Shown in pieces: positions 23,362 through 35,069 of a DNA stretch of 64,000 nt. A program made the position numbers and the translations under genes. Under the pieces are notes generated by a model. That model was not told where the DNA came from. It did no database searches and worked only from the letters and a program-made list of their open reading frames with translations. The first letter of the stretch is position 1. Every line of letters begins with the position of its first letter. The stretch comes from Casuarius casuarius (Eukaryota > Chordata > Aves > Casuariiformes > Casuariidae): the NCBI GenBank assembly GCA_003342895.1, contig PTFA01000337.1, forward strand, positions 310,001 through 374,000. Reading direction: 5' to 3'.

Positions 23362-25744
23362 ACAAGTGTTGGTGGAGAAGTACTGGTGGAAAAAGCCATC
23401 AAGCTGCTATTCAGGGTCCCCTGAAGCACTGCAAGACAAAACTGAACAGGGAAGACGAGCAAAAAAAGACATAAAAAGTTCAGCCCTTCCTTTAAAAATC
23501 TCGAAGGAGAGGGAAAGTATCTCAATTTCCAATGCATTTTTAGTTCACTGAATAGCATCTGTTGCTGCTGATTTTGGACAGTTACTTAAATTACGAGTTA
23601 CTTAAATTNCAAGCAAGAGTTCTACTGAGAAATTAAGGACCGATACGTAACAATAGTATGTGTTAAACTCTATTCTTAGTTTTGCTTGTGGAAAGCTAAA
23701 ACAATCCCATGCAGATGGATTATTTATTCTGTTTTACGGAACTGTACTAAATAGAAGGGTGTGATAAATATATTTTAAAATTTTTCAGAAAGAAAACTAT
23801 CACTATGTGATAGTCAGGCAAGTTGCATCAGAGTCCATTTCCAGTTCACTTCATTTTCCATCAGGCTTATGTCCCAGAAGGAACAGAAACCAGTTCATTC
23901 CGTTTCTGAGATGCATTGGCACTGTCAGAAAAAAAATTAAACTGATCCACTTGTTATGAAAAGCAATAAGAGTCATTTATTTCCTTTTCAGGGCTTTTGA
24001 TCAGCCAGTAAAGTTAGCAGGTAAGACTTGGTTGTCTCCTTAGTGAAGATCTCTGCCAGAAGGTGCAATATTGATATGCTCCACCTTCTGAGAGGAATCA
24101 GCTTGTGCTCAAGGCTACATGGCATTCGGCTTCATTGCCGTGAGCCATAAACTAGTATTAAGCTTGTCTGAGGTACCAAAACATGCTGGTTAACTTTCAA
24201 GCATGTGCTTCATTTGTCTCTTAAAGAAAAACCTTAAAGAACACCTATTATGTCTAATGGCACTGGTGATGTCTGCAATGAATGGGGTTTCAGCCATGCT
24301 TTGCAAAAGAAATAATCTTGCTAGACTGGACTTCATATACAATTGAACAATACTGTGGAAAGGCATTTGACTACTTGTAAGAGGTTTCAGTGATAAAGAA
24401 ACAGTGACTTTATGGACTACAGTTTACATAGTTTTCTGCAAGAGCAGATTAGGAGAAAAATAAAAGGGTCACTAAGAGAAAGATGGGAGGTCTTTGATCA
24501 CAGAGAAATTATAGAATATTTTTGCTGAGTTACATGCTTTGCACAATTTGAACCTAAGAAAACAGAATGAAATAGCCCTGGTGCACATATTTCCTTGTAA
24601 TGAAGTTCAACTGCAGAGTGGGTGAGAAAGCAAAGTTTTCCAACACACAGCAGTCAAACTCAGTTCATAGTAGCTGAAACTTCAAAGCTTATCAGAGGAA
24701 AGATCAATAAGAGTAGAAGACAGTGTCTTGGCAAAGAGTATCTCTTCAGGACAGGCAGTTCGAAGACCCATTTACTTTATTCGGAGTGAAAGAAGGGACT
24801 TCAGTGCAAAATCTATATTCAGATTTGTTTCACTACTGTATGATCATTTGTACAGATAATCACTACTCCCAAGGAAGTTAATTGCAATTGATTTCTTCTC
24901 ACTTGCCATAAAACAGACTATGAATCTGAGACAGTCCCATTAAACATGTCTTTTGAAACTGCGAGGAAATCCCAGCCCTCCTGAAGCATTTGGGAAATTG
25001 CAATTGTTGCCATGGGACTAAGGTAACTGCTGCGTATAGTAGCAAGAAAGCTTGAAGGCAGATATTTCAAGACATTTTACAGCCAAGAGGAAGTATAACA
25101 TCTCAATCCCTTCAATCAGTAAGAGATCAGCAACTGATTTCAACAAGGCCAATGTTTTAGTGGCACTCTTCCTTTAAGTAGGTGTCTAATGAGATGTCAC
25201 AGCCTGTTGGTATAGGCAAAACTGCTCAAGATTTCAGAGAAAAAAATGTGATTGAGATTTCAACATCACAACCAGCATAACACCAGAGTGAAGCTTTTCT
25301 CTCTTTGCTTCCTATTAGGACTGTATTTTATAATGGGGCTTCTACAAACATTTCCCTTGGCCTTTACGAAATCTCATTTCGTAAGAAGCAAAGAGATTGC
25401 AGGTGTTATTGGTGTATTTTTCCATTTAAAAGGCTTTGAAATATAGTGAAGAGAGTATGGCACAAGGGTCAGTGGGAATTGCACAGTGGTGGAAGGGAAG
25501 ACAGGAGCTGGTTTAAAAGAGACATTGGTTTTTACTTTGGAAACATTCACGTTTACAAGAATGCTTTAGCAATAGCTACTACCCTCACTTCCCTGAAGCC
25601 CTGAAGAATTTTTTTCCATGTTTGAAGAAAACTGGCCTAGATACTTCCGAGTAACAGTTTACAGCGATATGAATAGTCAACTTCTGTCCAGCACCTCTTT
25701 TTCAATTACTTTGTCCCTCCTGAGCAATTGGAAAGGCAAAAAGT

Positions 25745-25860
25745 TTGCAAGAGTATTAAGGCAAGTATTAAGGCCTAGGCACCTGTGTATGGACATTGAG
25801 ACAGGATACTGGGCCTGACCGACCTTTGATCTGACCTAGTATGGATGTTTGTATATTTTT
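25745..25860 (+). mobile_element. Old CR1/L3-like LINE 3' tail, plus strand
   Basis: TTGAGACAGGATACTGGGCC, then CTGACCGACCTTTGATCTGA and CCTAGTATGGATGTTTGTAT closely match the 3' tail shared by ancient amniote CR1-like elements, which read 'GAGACAGGATACTGGGCTAG..GACC..TGGTCTGACCCAGTATGG'. It is heavily diverged outside this core. It lies in the TRHR intron. Confidence 0.75.
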
Positions 25861-25869
25861 ATGGGTAAG

Positions 25870-25898
25870 TATTGGCTGTTCCAATATTGGCTGTTCCA
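25870..25898. repeat. Short tandem duplication, period 15
   Basis: TATTGGCTGTTCCA occurs twice (25870-25883 and 25885-25898), directly after the CR1-like tail. Confidence 0.85.
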
Positions 25899-27094
25899 CT
25901 GCTCCAAAGCCTGTCTTACAAACCAAGAAGGGTCTTTGTCTCAAATCCCTCAGGACCTTGGATCTGAAGAATCTGCCTCCAACACTTTGTTGTAATTTCA
26001 GTACTAATTGAGCCAAACTAACAGCTAGCTGATGCCAAAAGGGAGAGATCTTGTTCCTTCTGCCTCCATCCCCATTCTTCATTTCCCTCCTCCTGCTCCT
26101 CCCTTCTTGGCCATGAACATCTGTCCCCATTTTGTGCTGGCTTTGGAATGTGTCAGGTCTCAGCTCTCACTAACTCTGTAGAAAACTTCCACTTTTTTTC
26201 TCCAAATAAGTTGCCTGCTGTTTCAGTGAATTAAATTGGCTCTGCACAGGGTATGATGAATACTAAATCCAGAATAAAATGGAAAGGAAAATGGGTGTCT
26301 GAGAACAAAGGAGGCAGAGAAATGAAATTCTTCCAGTGATGCTGAGCTGTTGGATTAGTTTAAGATGTAACATGCTATTTGATCCTTAGCCAGTAGCCTG
26401 GTACCTCAACAGAAGATATGCTAAGGTAAAGGCAAACTATTCAAAGCATTGCTAAGATATTTTGAAAGGAAAGAAAGCCACATGTCATCTTCTTACACCA
26501 GGATCAAATATTCTCAACTGATCTAGTGCAAACACTTTCTCTATACAGGCAATTCTCCCTACGTTGTCTATATCTAAAATTACTTTTCTCAGAGAGCATC
26601 CTTCCTCGAGCAGCTTTCAAGTGTTCATGACTCTTCTTTTTCATGAAGTCATCCAGATGTTACACAGATTCCTGCACCGCCCATTTCCCAGACTTTTACG
26701 TGTAACCCATAGACGTCTATACAAAGATATTTATAGCTCTAGAAACAACTCTTTGATTCATCAGGGGTAAAATACTCCCTGTTCCTGTCTTCTTAGTGGT
26801 TCAGGGTATAATCCCCAGTCATTGACACCAGTTCTGCTACTGTTAGATACTAAGGAGTATAAATTTAGTCCAGATAAGGCATGGACATGGCACTGCCTTT
26901 TGCTAAATTAGCCAGGGTGCATGTTACAGAGTCTGTCTTTTCATGCTGGCTTCATGACATCTGTGGAAGAGCAAGTGAAACTTGATCTGACATAACATTA
27001 AAGTGGCACAGACAGATGGTATCTGAGCTGGGATAAAACATTACACNACAAAATCAGCCCTTGAAAATGAATACCGTTGACAAAACAATGAACA

Positions 27095-27135
27095 CATTTG
27101 AAGCGCGCGCACGTGGATCACGCTTCGAGGCATGT
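27095..27135. promoter_or_regulatory. CpG-dense motif with CACGTG E-box in intron
   Basis: GAAGCGCGCGCACGTGGATC is a compact run of CpGs with a perfect CACGTG E-box (27109-27114) in AT-rich intron DNA. E-boxes bind bHLH factors in general. Function here is speculative. Confidence 0.3.
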
Positions 27136-29200
27136 GCTTGCAACATTTCTGACTCCATCGTAGGAATTGTGATGTGCAGTTTACTGTGCTGCTGCGCTAT
27201 AACCCTGGAGTGTGCATTTCAGTGTGGCCTAGCTCCCTCAAACCTCTCTTCAAGCAATAACATAACCCAGCTCACCTGGTCACCTTTGGATACAGATTAA
27301 GTTCATGGTTAGATATGTCATACAGAAATCTTTACTCAGAAGGAAAGACGAGCAGGAATAAATTGATATATTCATTGATAGACTAAAGACATTTGGCTTT
27401 TTAGTCTATTATGCAGCTGTTCTTCTGCCGCTTTAATTCACATTTTTCTGATTACAGTTGCAAATGCAGCTGCAATAGTTAGACCTCTTATTTTTCAGGC
27501 CTCCGAAAGATTGCTTTAACCTCGCAATTTCTGCCTTTGCAGCTCTAAAATGGCCTGTTATTGGTACTTGCAAACCATCCATACTGTTAAATCTTTCAGA
27601 AAACTCATTCATTGACTGTATCCTAATCAAAATGAGTAGCAATGGAGCAAACTCATTAACTGCAGTTATAGGCATTTATAGTGCATAAATAGTAATGTGT
27701 GTGCATAAATTCAATCTGGAAAAAATACAAGTGTTTGTGCCTAGGCTTTGGCCAGATTGTCCATTACTGAAAATTGCAGAGAAACCAAATTCAATACAAT
27801 CAGCTCATTGCCTCTTTCAAGCAGCAGTTCGTATTCAACTTATATTTATATTCACACACATATTACAGCTTCAACATTATGCATGCCTGAAACGCGAGCT
27901 CATAATTCTTTAGTTATTGTTCATAGCCTTCCCCTTTGTAATCTTTGCATCAGCATATACACTCATTCTACTTAACTCACTCCAAAGGCCAGGTGAAATA
28001 AATAGGTCCTGGCATTGTACGAGCAGAGTATTTGCAGCAAACCCACGGACTCCAAGCACCTCTCTCATGGCAAGTGTTCGAGAGCATGCTGGAGTCTGAA
28101 TTGTGGAAATATATCAAAATATCATCAAGAATGAAAGTTTCCTTGTAAATGCTGGGTGCACATTAGAGGAGGCAGAGCAGCTACTGAGATATATTTATAC
28201 TTGCAAATACATTTAATGGTATAGCACTGAATTAATAACAAGTGTTGAAGAGCAGAAGACAAAAACCTCAAAGCTTCTTTCAATTAATTTGTTTGAAAAC
28301 AATCATATGTATGATAATAAATAAAATAAATCTCAGCATGTCTTTTTCTTTTGTTTTTCATGTATGGCACCACCACCACAATTCCACTTACTTGCAGTCT
28401 TTGCTTCCACAAATAAAAGATAAGGGTTCTTTTCTGAACTTTGAAAGATTTGTCTATTTGTTTTGTCATTTTATTATGGCTGGTATTTAGGACAATGGAT
28501 TCAGAACAGATGTATACCTGTGATGTACAAGTTGAAGGTCAGTGCTGAAGTTATCCCTTCTTCTTATCTAAAACTCATAGACACCAACCATTTCAAGCAG
28601 TCTATTCTCATGTCTTTAATTAAAAAGACAAAAGGGAGAGAAAAGCTACATTTCATGAGTAGAAAAAGNATTATTCAAAGAACATCAGAGCAAATTTCAC
28701 AAGAAAACAAAAGTTCACTAGCAAGTAACACCAACCAACAAATCTAGAAATGTTTCTTTACAGCACATACTACAAGGGAGAAAAACTGTTTATGCTTTTT
28801 TTTTTCCTTTTGCTGTGGGTGCTTTATCTTTATTTTTCTAAAAGAGCTTTTCTGTCTAGTAGCACAGGTACTAGGATCTCTCAGCATCTTGTAAAATTTT
28901 ATTTTTTTTTCCTCTGAAGATTTGAATTGTTTGTTTAGCTCAGAAAACAGAAATGAGAAAATGTCTTGAAGAGTGTGCCATTGCAGGAAGGAAGAAGAGG
29001 ATGAAAGAGGATGAAAGAGAGAACTTATAACTTAAAGATAGAAAAGGGATTTGCCTTTGACAGAAAAAAATTTTTCTAAGAGTACTTATTCCATGAGCTA
29101 ACTGGCTTGTGATGGAAGGTGGCTTATGTGAAACCTTCAATCCCATTGCTTGATTCCATTCACAGAGCTGTTATATCAAAACCTTATGTGTGCATGTGTA

Positions 29201-29204
<4 letters not shown>

Positions 29205-29239
<35 letters not shown>
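29205..29239. repeat. (TG)n microsatellite
   Basis: About 17 uninterrupted TG units, preceded by an imperfect TGTGCATGTGTATGTT stretch and followed by TATATT. Such runs can adopt Z-DNA and are usually length-variable. It gives spurious Cys/Val open frames. Confidence 0.95.
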
Positions 29240-29243
<4 letters not shown>

Positions 29244-32200
29244 TTACTTAGTTGTCCTCATCATGCAACCTTCAAGGCTTCTTTTGGATTACAGAATCAC
29301 AGACTGGCATGTACAATCTTTGTGCATTGCAGTGAACACCATGAAGCCCAAGAAAGGGCATTTAAAACACCAGAATGATTCTGTAGCAGAGTAAATTAGC
29401 AAGTATGACTATGACTTTTATCAACCAGCGTAAAAAAGATTAATATTCAAAGGAGAAGGAAGCAACTACCAAATTGTGAGTACTGTGGTAAAGAAAATCT
29501 CTTATAAAAGCACTTCTTTAGTATGACGAGGTCTTGAAGCAAGAAGAAAAAGAATATTTCAGAATTAAAATATTGGGAATCTAGTTAGTAAAAATATTCT
29601 CAGAACCCAAAGGATTGGACTTGAAGAGTGGTTACATGCAGCATGTTCAAACTGAAGCATTTCAATATCATTCAAAGTACACTTGTAATTTGGACTGAAA
29701 TAGATTTGCACAAAGCCTTTTAATCATGTTTTCAATTTCCTTAACTGAGAATAATTTGTACTCTTAGTATAGAATATGCAGCGCACATCCACAAGAAAAG
29801 AGCAATCAGGGTATGCTTGCCTTCACCTGAGTAATTAATAAGCTCTCCAGACTGATGCAAAAGCCATTGCCTGTGCTTTCAGGGAGTTTGGCGTAAGGCT
29901 AGAAAGAATAGGTAGCAGATGCCTCAAAAAATTTGTCCTCCCAGCACATCATTGACATAAAATAACTAGCTCCCTCCCCCAATATGTTTAGTTACTTTTA
30001 ATATTAAGTGATTTGAGAATGGATATGGCAGTTTATTTAAGCACACTGGACCAAACTTTTCTCTTGGCTCTTTCTATGCAGCCCCATCAATCCCAGTGAA
30101 GATTTTCGTTGTTGGTAAGAAAACAGCTTTTGCCTAGATCGGGTTTAGAAACTGTGTTCATCTTTAATAATAAATTCAGGGGAAAAAAAAAAAAACAGCA
30201 TGGCATGCCATGGAGCTGGCTGTGTGCAGATGCGGTGCGGTGAGCAAGGAGCTGCTGCTTTGCGGCTGAGTGAGACTGAGCAGGGTCCAAGTCAAGAACT
30301 ACTATGACAACAGTGGAAAACTGCCACCACACCAATACATTCCAGCATTCAGAAATACCAGCTTTGGTATTTCTTTGGCAGTCTCATCATTGGCTTCCGC
30401 TGACACTGTCTGAAGCACCAAAAGGTGGCACCAAGAAGGTGCCCTCCACAGCCACATACTTTTGCCTCTTCTCTTTCATTGACTTTAGACTCTGTGACAG
30501 GCTACGAGCAGGTATGAGTTGATCATTCCCCTGAAAACTGAAAACTAGCTCTACAAAATATTGATTAGTTTTCAGTTGGACCAGCAGGCTGATCTGATCT
30601 GCACCCTTATCACCGGGGCCAGTGTATGGAGGGAGGTGGGAATACAGCACCAGAGGTGAGAATGGTATTGCTTCTTTCAGCTGCAGTCATAGGCTTCAGT
30701 TTAAGTCAAGTCTATGAAATCACAGGGTCTGCATGAGAGCTGCAGACAAGATAATGTCTTATCTGGCATAAAGCTTGATACATTTTTGAAGACATTCAGA
30801 TTTGCAGACTGAATTGATCTCACATCAGTGCATTTTGTGATATGGCCGTGGTATTTTCTATATGGTACAAAGAGCCATTTCTAACATATCATCAAATCAC
30901 AGCCTCAGGAAGGGGAACAAGGCAACAGCACAAATAACCTCACAGTGTTAAACAGAAGGAAAATGCATATCAAGCCACAAGTATATACAAGTTCAGTTAA
31001 TCGTTTGTGCACTACTTACATTGGTTTTGAGGCATATAGGACCCAGTTACTTGAAAGGTAACAGCTTTTTTTTCATTGCTGTACCATATTAATTATGTGA
31101 CTTAATATTTAATGAGTGAATCTCATTTCTCTCCATTTCTTGACAATAAGTATAATTAATTTACTTCAGATACAGCATGGGATTCGCACTTAGAGCTGCA
31201 TCATTGTAACTGGCTCTTGGAGCAATTGTTCTTTAAAGACATTTTTCAGGAGATATTTAAATTGTCAATGATCGACAGGTATGATAGCAAAGTCACCTGC
31301 TCAGCTTCTGGTAGTAAAGCACTTGGATTCCTGTGTAGACTGTTACCCATTCTTTCTTTGAATGCTTGAGGTGATGCAACAAATCTGTTAGCTGGACTGA
31401 GTCCCGCTGTTAGTCCAAGCTCTTTGAAGAGCCATAAATACTTTCTTCCATTAAATGTGCATTATTTCCCATGGCAAATGATTGTTCCCAGTTAGACAGA
31501 TTTTCCCAGTTTCTAGAAGCACAGTGGAACCTTGATTCCAGCCAGACCTGGAGGGAGGAGAGAAAGAAAATGAGGAGCCCTGAGCCTTTGTCAGCCAGAA
31601 CTGGTCAACACTGCTGAGCTGCAGCTCAGCACTGAATCGTGTCGCTCTTTGCACCCATGTCCCCAGGACTGCTCCTTTTAGAAGTTCCTGGGATATAAGG
31701 AAAATTTATCCTTTTAACTAGCTGGTGCATTCACATTTGCATTGTGCTCCATTATTATGAAGGTTTGTGAGCAGTAAATAGGAAAATCAGTCTGAAAGTC
31801 ATAGGGAGGTACATATACTAAATCTAGACTATTTACAAGAGAACTCTTCTCACATTTTTTTCCCCTAATTTTTAATTATTTGTATTCACTTCATTTCAGC
31901 TATCTCGGGCATCCCAAAGGTTCTTTCTTTTTTTCTTTTTCTCAAAGCAAATTTACACAACAGATGAAAGTTCTTATAATAATAAAGTTTTATGGACAAT
32001 CTCTCATCTTTCTGGCTCTGTAGGCTATAACTGACAGAGTAAACATCAAACAATGAAGATCTAATTAAATGTTGAGGATTTTAGGATTAGAAATAAATCT
32101 AAGTGAAGTTTTTTGCATTAACTTGGGCTTTTGGAAAGCCTTTTAAGGTAGGTGCTAAAGGAGTTTTAGGGTAGGTGTTAAAGCAGATAGGCTTTGGGTT

Positions 32201-32329
32201 CAGTTACTGTGCAGGCTATATTCGTCAAAAAGGGGAAATCTAATGCCATTGGAAGAAAAATGCTCTCCTTTTTTGTGCTTGAATCAACACCTCTTTCCAG
32301 ATAAAGCAGTTGCAAATTCTCAGCTCTGC

Positions 32330-33187
32330 AATAATTAGCTTACTGGGAGGAGTGGCCGATACCCCAGAAGGCTGTACTACCGTTCGGAAGAAGCTTGACA
32401 GGCTGGAGAGATGGGCAGAGAGGAACCTCATGAAGTTCAGCAAAGGGAAGTGCAAAGTCCTTCATCTAGGGAGGAATAACCCCANGCACCAGTACAGGCT
32501 GGGGGCTGACCTGCTGGAGAGCAGCTTTGCAGAGAAGGACCTGGGGGGGGCAGTGTACAAAAGGTAGACCATGAGCCAGCAATCTGCCCTTGCAGCAAAG
32601 AAGTCAACAGCATCCTGGGCTGCACTGAGCAGAGTGTTGTCAGCAAGTCGAGGAAAGTGATCCTTCCCCTCTACTCAGCATTGGTGACTCACATCTGGAG
32701 TGCTGTGTCCAGCGCTGGGCTCCCCAGTATGAGAGACATGGACATATTGCAGTGAGTCCAGCAAAGGGCCACATCTCTCATAGGAGGAGATGCTGAGAGA
32801 CTGGGGCTGTTCAGCCTGGAGAAGAGAATACCCAGGGGGTCTTAGCAACGTGGATAAATACTTGACGGGAGGGTGTAAAGAAGACAGAGCCAGACTCTTC
32901 TCAGTGGTGCCCAGTGACAGGACAAGAGGCAATAGGCACAAACTGAAATACAAGTAATTCCATTTAAACATAAGAAAAAACTATTTTATTTGGAGGGTGG
33001 CCAAACGTTGGAACAGGTTTCCCAGAGAGGTTGTGCAGTCCACATCCTGGGAAGTACTCAAAATGCGACTAAACATGATCCTGGGCAACCTGCCGTAGGT
33101 GACCATGCTTTGAGCAGGGGGTTTGGATCAGATGATCTCCAGGGATGGCTTCCAACCCCAGCTCTTCTGTNATTCTCTGATTCTGTG
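32330..33187 (+). mobile_element. CR1 LINE fragment with 3' end, plus strand, near TRHR exon 2
   Basis: An 850-bp 5'-truncated CR1. It starts in the C-terminal reverse-transcriptase part of ORF2; the translated frame at 32310-32567 contains RWAERNLMKFSKGKCKVLHL, typical of CR1. It runs through the 3' untranslated region (GATGATCTCCAGGGATGGCT near 33130) to the terminal repeat TTCTGTNATTCTCTGATTCTGTG. Frameshifts and stops have inactivated the ORF. It ends about 245 bp before the TRHR exon 2 acceptor and lies in the same orientation as the gene. Short open frames at 32437-32971 (minus) and 32990-33223 are shadows. Confidence 0.93.
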
Positions 33188-33432
33188 GCTGTCATCTGTA
33201 AAGAATCATTTAACAAAAGTTAGGACGAATTTGGAGCCAGGAGTGTTTGTTCTTCTTACTATAGAAAACCTTTCTGAATAAATCATTGATCAGAAATTCA
33301 CAAAAGTGAAAAGTCTGTCAGTAGTTTACCTTTACACTAAAGGTGGCACAAAATAAAGCTGTTGCTTGTAAGCATGTATATTCCTGCCCAGCTTTGAGTA
33401 CTACCTTTCTGTCTATCTTTTTGTTCCCCCAG

Positions 33433-33840
33433 GTTACCAAGATGTTGGCTGTGGTGGTAATCCTATTTGCATTTCTGTGGATGCCCTACCGAACACTTGT
33501 TGTTGTAAATTCCTTTCTCTCCAGTCCCTTCCAAGAAAATTGGTTCCTGTTATTTTGTAGAATCTGTATTTATTTAAATAGTGCCATCAATCCTGTAATT
33601 TACAATCTCATGTCCCAGAAATTCAGAGCAGCCTTCAGAAAACTCTGCAATTGCCAGCAGAAACAGGACAAGAAACCTGCCAGTTACAGCATGGCCCTAA
33701 ATTACAATGTCATCAAAGAGTCTGATCGCTTCAGCACTGAACTAGAGGATATTACTGTCACCAATACCTATCTGTCCACTGCAAAAATGTCCCTCGGTGA
33801 TACATGTTTGTCCTCTGAGGTAACAATTTACATATTTTAA
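33433..33840 (+). CDS. TRHR: Thyrotropin-releasing hormone receptor, coding exon 2 (residues 266-400)
   Basis: Begins after the acceptor CCCCCAG at 33432 with VTKMLAVVV in phase 0, joining Q265. TM6 is about 268-292 with the LWMP form of the CWxP motif (280-283) and R285. TM7 is about 303-325 with R308 and NPVIY (318-322). R285 and R308 correspond to Arg283 and Arg306 of mammalian receptors, which are implicated in TRH binding and activation. Helix 8 follows, with C337 and C339 as likely palmitoylation sites. The Ser/Thr-rich C-tail carries phosphorylation and arrestin-binding potential. As an unspliced end the frame stops at TAA 33838-33840 for a 400-aa receptor, close to the mammalian 390-412. 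Codons GAG-GTA at 33817-33822 contain a GTAACA donor, so an alternative end is likely (see 34551). Confidence 0.97.
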   Translation, partial: VTKMLAVVVILFAFLWMPYRTLVVVNSFLSSPFQENWFLLFCRICIYLNSAINPVIYNLMSQKFRAAFRKLCNCQQKQDKKPASYSMALNYNVIKESDRFSTELEDITVTNTYLSTAKMSLGDTCLSSEVTIYIF

Positions 33841-34550
33841 TATTTGGTGTGTATTTCTCAAGATCCAGGGCACGTTCATTTGCTCCCGGTTGTTCACGCT
33901 TCCAGCTGNGGCACCATGGTGAATGACCGGGGAAGGCTAGCGATGCCTTTGGATGCACCGCCAAATTGGGCAAGGTCACTGCTCTGTGCAGAGGAAGAAT
34001 TACCCCACCACAGAAAGTGATGCTCTCAAAGTGTCTTGCGCTGAGCAGGATATGACCTGCAGGAGCTGGGATATCGGGAAAGCTGAGGAGAAAGACCTAG
34101 GTTAAGCCTTATTCCCTGAAGAGCAACGGTGGGGCACCTGTGCTTGGTGCTCAGACACTGTGCTTCACGTGGAGCTCGGTGNCTCCTCCTGGGCCTGTTC
34201 TCACTGTCTGCAGGAAGGAAATGGACCATTTTCTTGAGTGTCACCCCAGCACCCCCCTGACTCCTACTCAGCATTCACTAGCCTGGTGCCACCAAGCAGA
34301 TGGCACCAACAGATGGTACCAAGCTCCCACACACCATCCCTGCTTCCGATCCATTCCTGTTCTGCAGGGATTGCGCCAGTGCGTAGCCCATCTCTCTAGC
34401 CCACCTCTCTTCTAGATAATGATGCATGTCACTGTTTTCATGCTGCTTTTTATGCAATGCTACTTAAATACTGTTCATAAGCCTGTACACCTTAGATCTT
34501 ACAGTATGGATGATGCACAGAGAGACTTACATTTTTCTTTCCTTTTGCAG
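33841..34550 (+). other. TRHR: 3' untranslated region or alternative last intron of TRHR
   Basis: In the read-through form this is 3' UTR. In the spliced form it is the body of a 731-bp intron running from donor GT 33820 to acceptor CCTTTTGCAG ending at 34550. The block is not AT-rich at 34.1-34.4 kb. Open frames at 33758-34415 on both strands cross unreadable bases and have no recognised protein content. Confidence 0.6.
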
Positions 34551-35060
34551 GTGATACAAGAATGAAGGAAGATGTTTCTTTCTCAGTGTGCTGCTTCTCT
34601 CCTAATTTTCAGGCCTGAGGCCCACAAGCATGCAGTCATGTAAATCTGTTGGATGCTCTGCTCCCACAAACCTGTGTGAAATGCAAACGCTTTGCTGCTC
34701 ATCACATTGCAGGAGTTACCACGTCTCTACATACCTGTCTGCTTCTCACACTTGGGGAGTGAAAAGACTATACTACTGAGTCTGACTGAATGAAGCACTT
34801 AAGCACACACCTAACTTTAAGCAGGGGGGCCCAGAGCAGCCGGCACTGCTGCTTATTGCAGCAATTATCTGTCTTTCACTCCCTGCTCCCACAGCCATGC
34901 AAATCTAATTGCAGGCATCATAATGCTCTTCAATAAGCAGATATCAGATGGTAAAGAGCATGAAATCTTTTTTCCTTTTTCTTTTTTACCTTTAATAGCA
35001 TGAGATAGGAAGTCCATGTAATCAATTCACAGCAGGGAATAAACAAATTAAAAAATCACT
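34551..35060 (+). CDS. TRHR: Probable alternative last exon of TRHR (VIQE C-terminus) and 3' UTR
   Basis: A strong acceptor, ATTTTTCTTTCCTTTTGCAG, ends at 34550. Splicing from the GAG codon at 33817-33819 (donor GTAACA) adds GTG ATA CAA GAA TGA, so the tail would end SSE-VIQE with stop 34563-34565 and a total length of 398 residues. The remainder is 3' UTR, with AATAAA at 35038-35043. In mammals the same Glu position marks a splice junction that generates different TRHR C-termini (known for rat). That supports the call, but transcript evidence is needed to say which form is used. Confidence 0.6.
35038..35043 (+). terminator. TRHR: Candidate TRHR polyadenylation signal
   Basis: AATAAA about 475 bases after the stop of the alternative last exon and about 1.2 kb after the read-through stop. 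There is a U-rich stretch near 35080-35090. Other AATAAA sites further on (for example at 39339) could serve longer 3' UTRs. Confidence 0.45.
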
Positions 35061-35069
35061 AGGAAGCTT

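Larger units (their letters stand above)
19946..33432 (+). other. TRHR: TRHR intron between coding exons 1 and 2
   Basis: 13,487 bp with donor GTAGGA at 19946 and acceptor TTGTTCCCCCAG ending at 33432. It interrupts the coding sequence between Q265 and V266, just before TM6, phase 0. This is the position of the large intron in mammalian TRHR genes. Apart from the repeats and patches listed separately, the intron is AT-rich and I see no other exon in it. Open frames within it, such as 23337-23558 minus, 25768-26130 minus and 27695-27975 plus, lack recognisable protein content. Confidence 0.93.

Noticed and set aside
29119..29394. Cys/Val-repeat frames on the plus strand
   Set aside because: They translate the (TG)n microsatellite.
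32310..33223. Open frames between 32.3 and 33.2 kb as possible genes
   Set aside because: They lie in a CR1 LINE copy. The coding text is the decayed end of CR1 ORF2.
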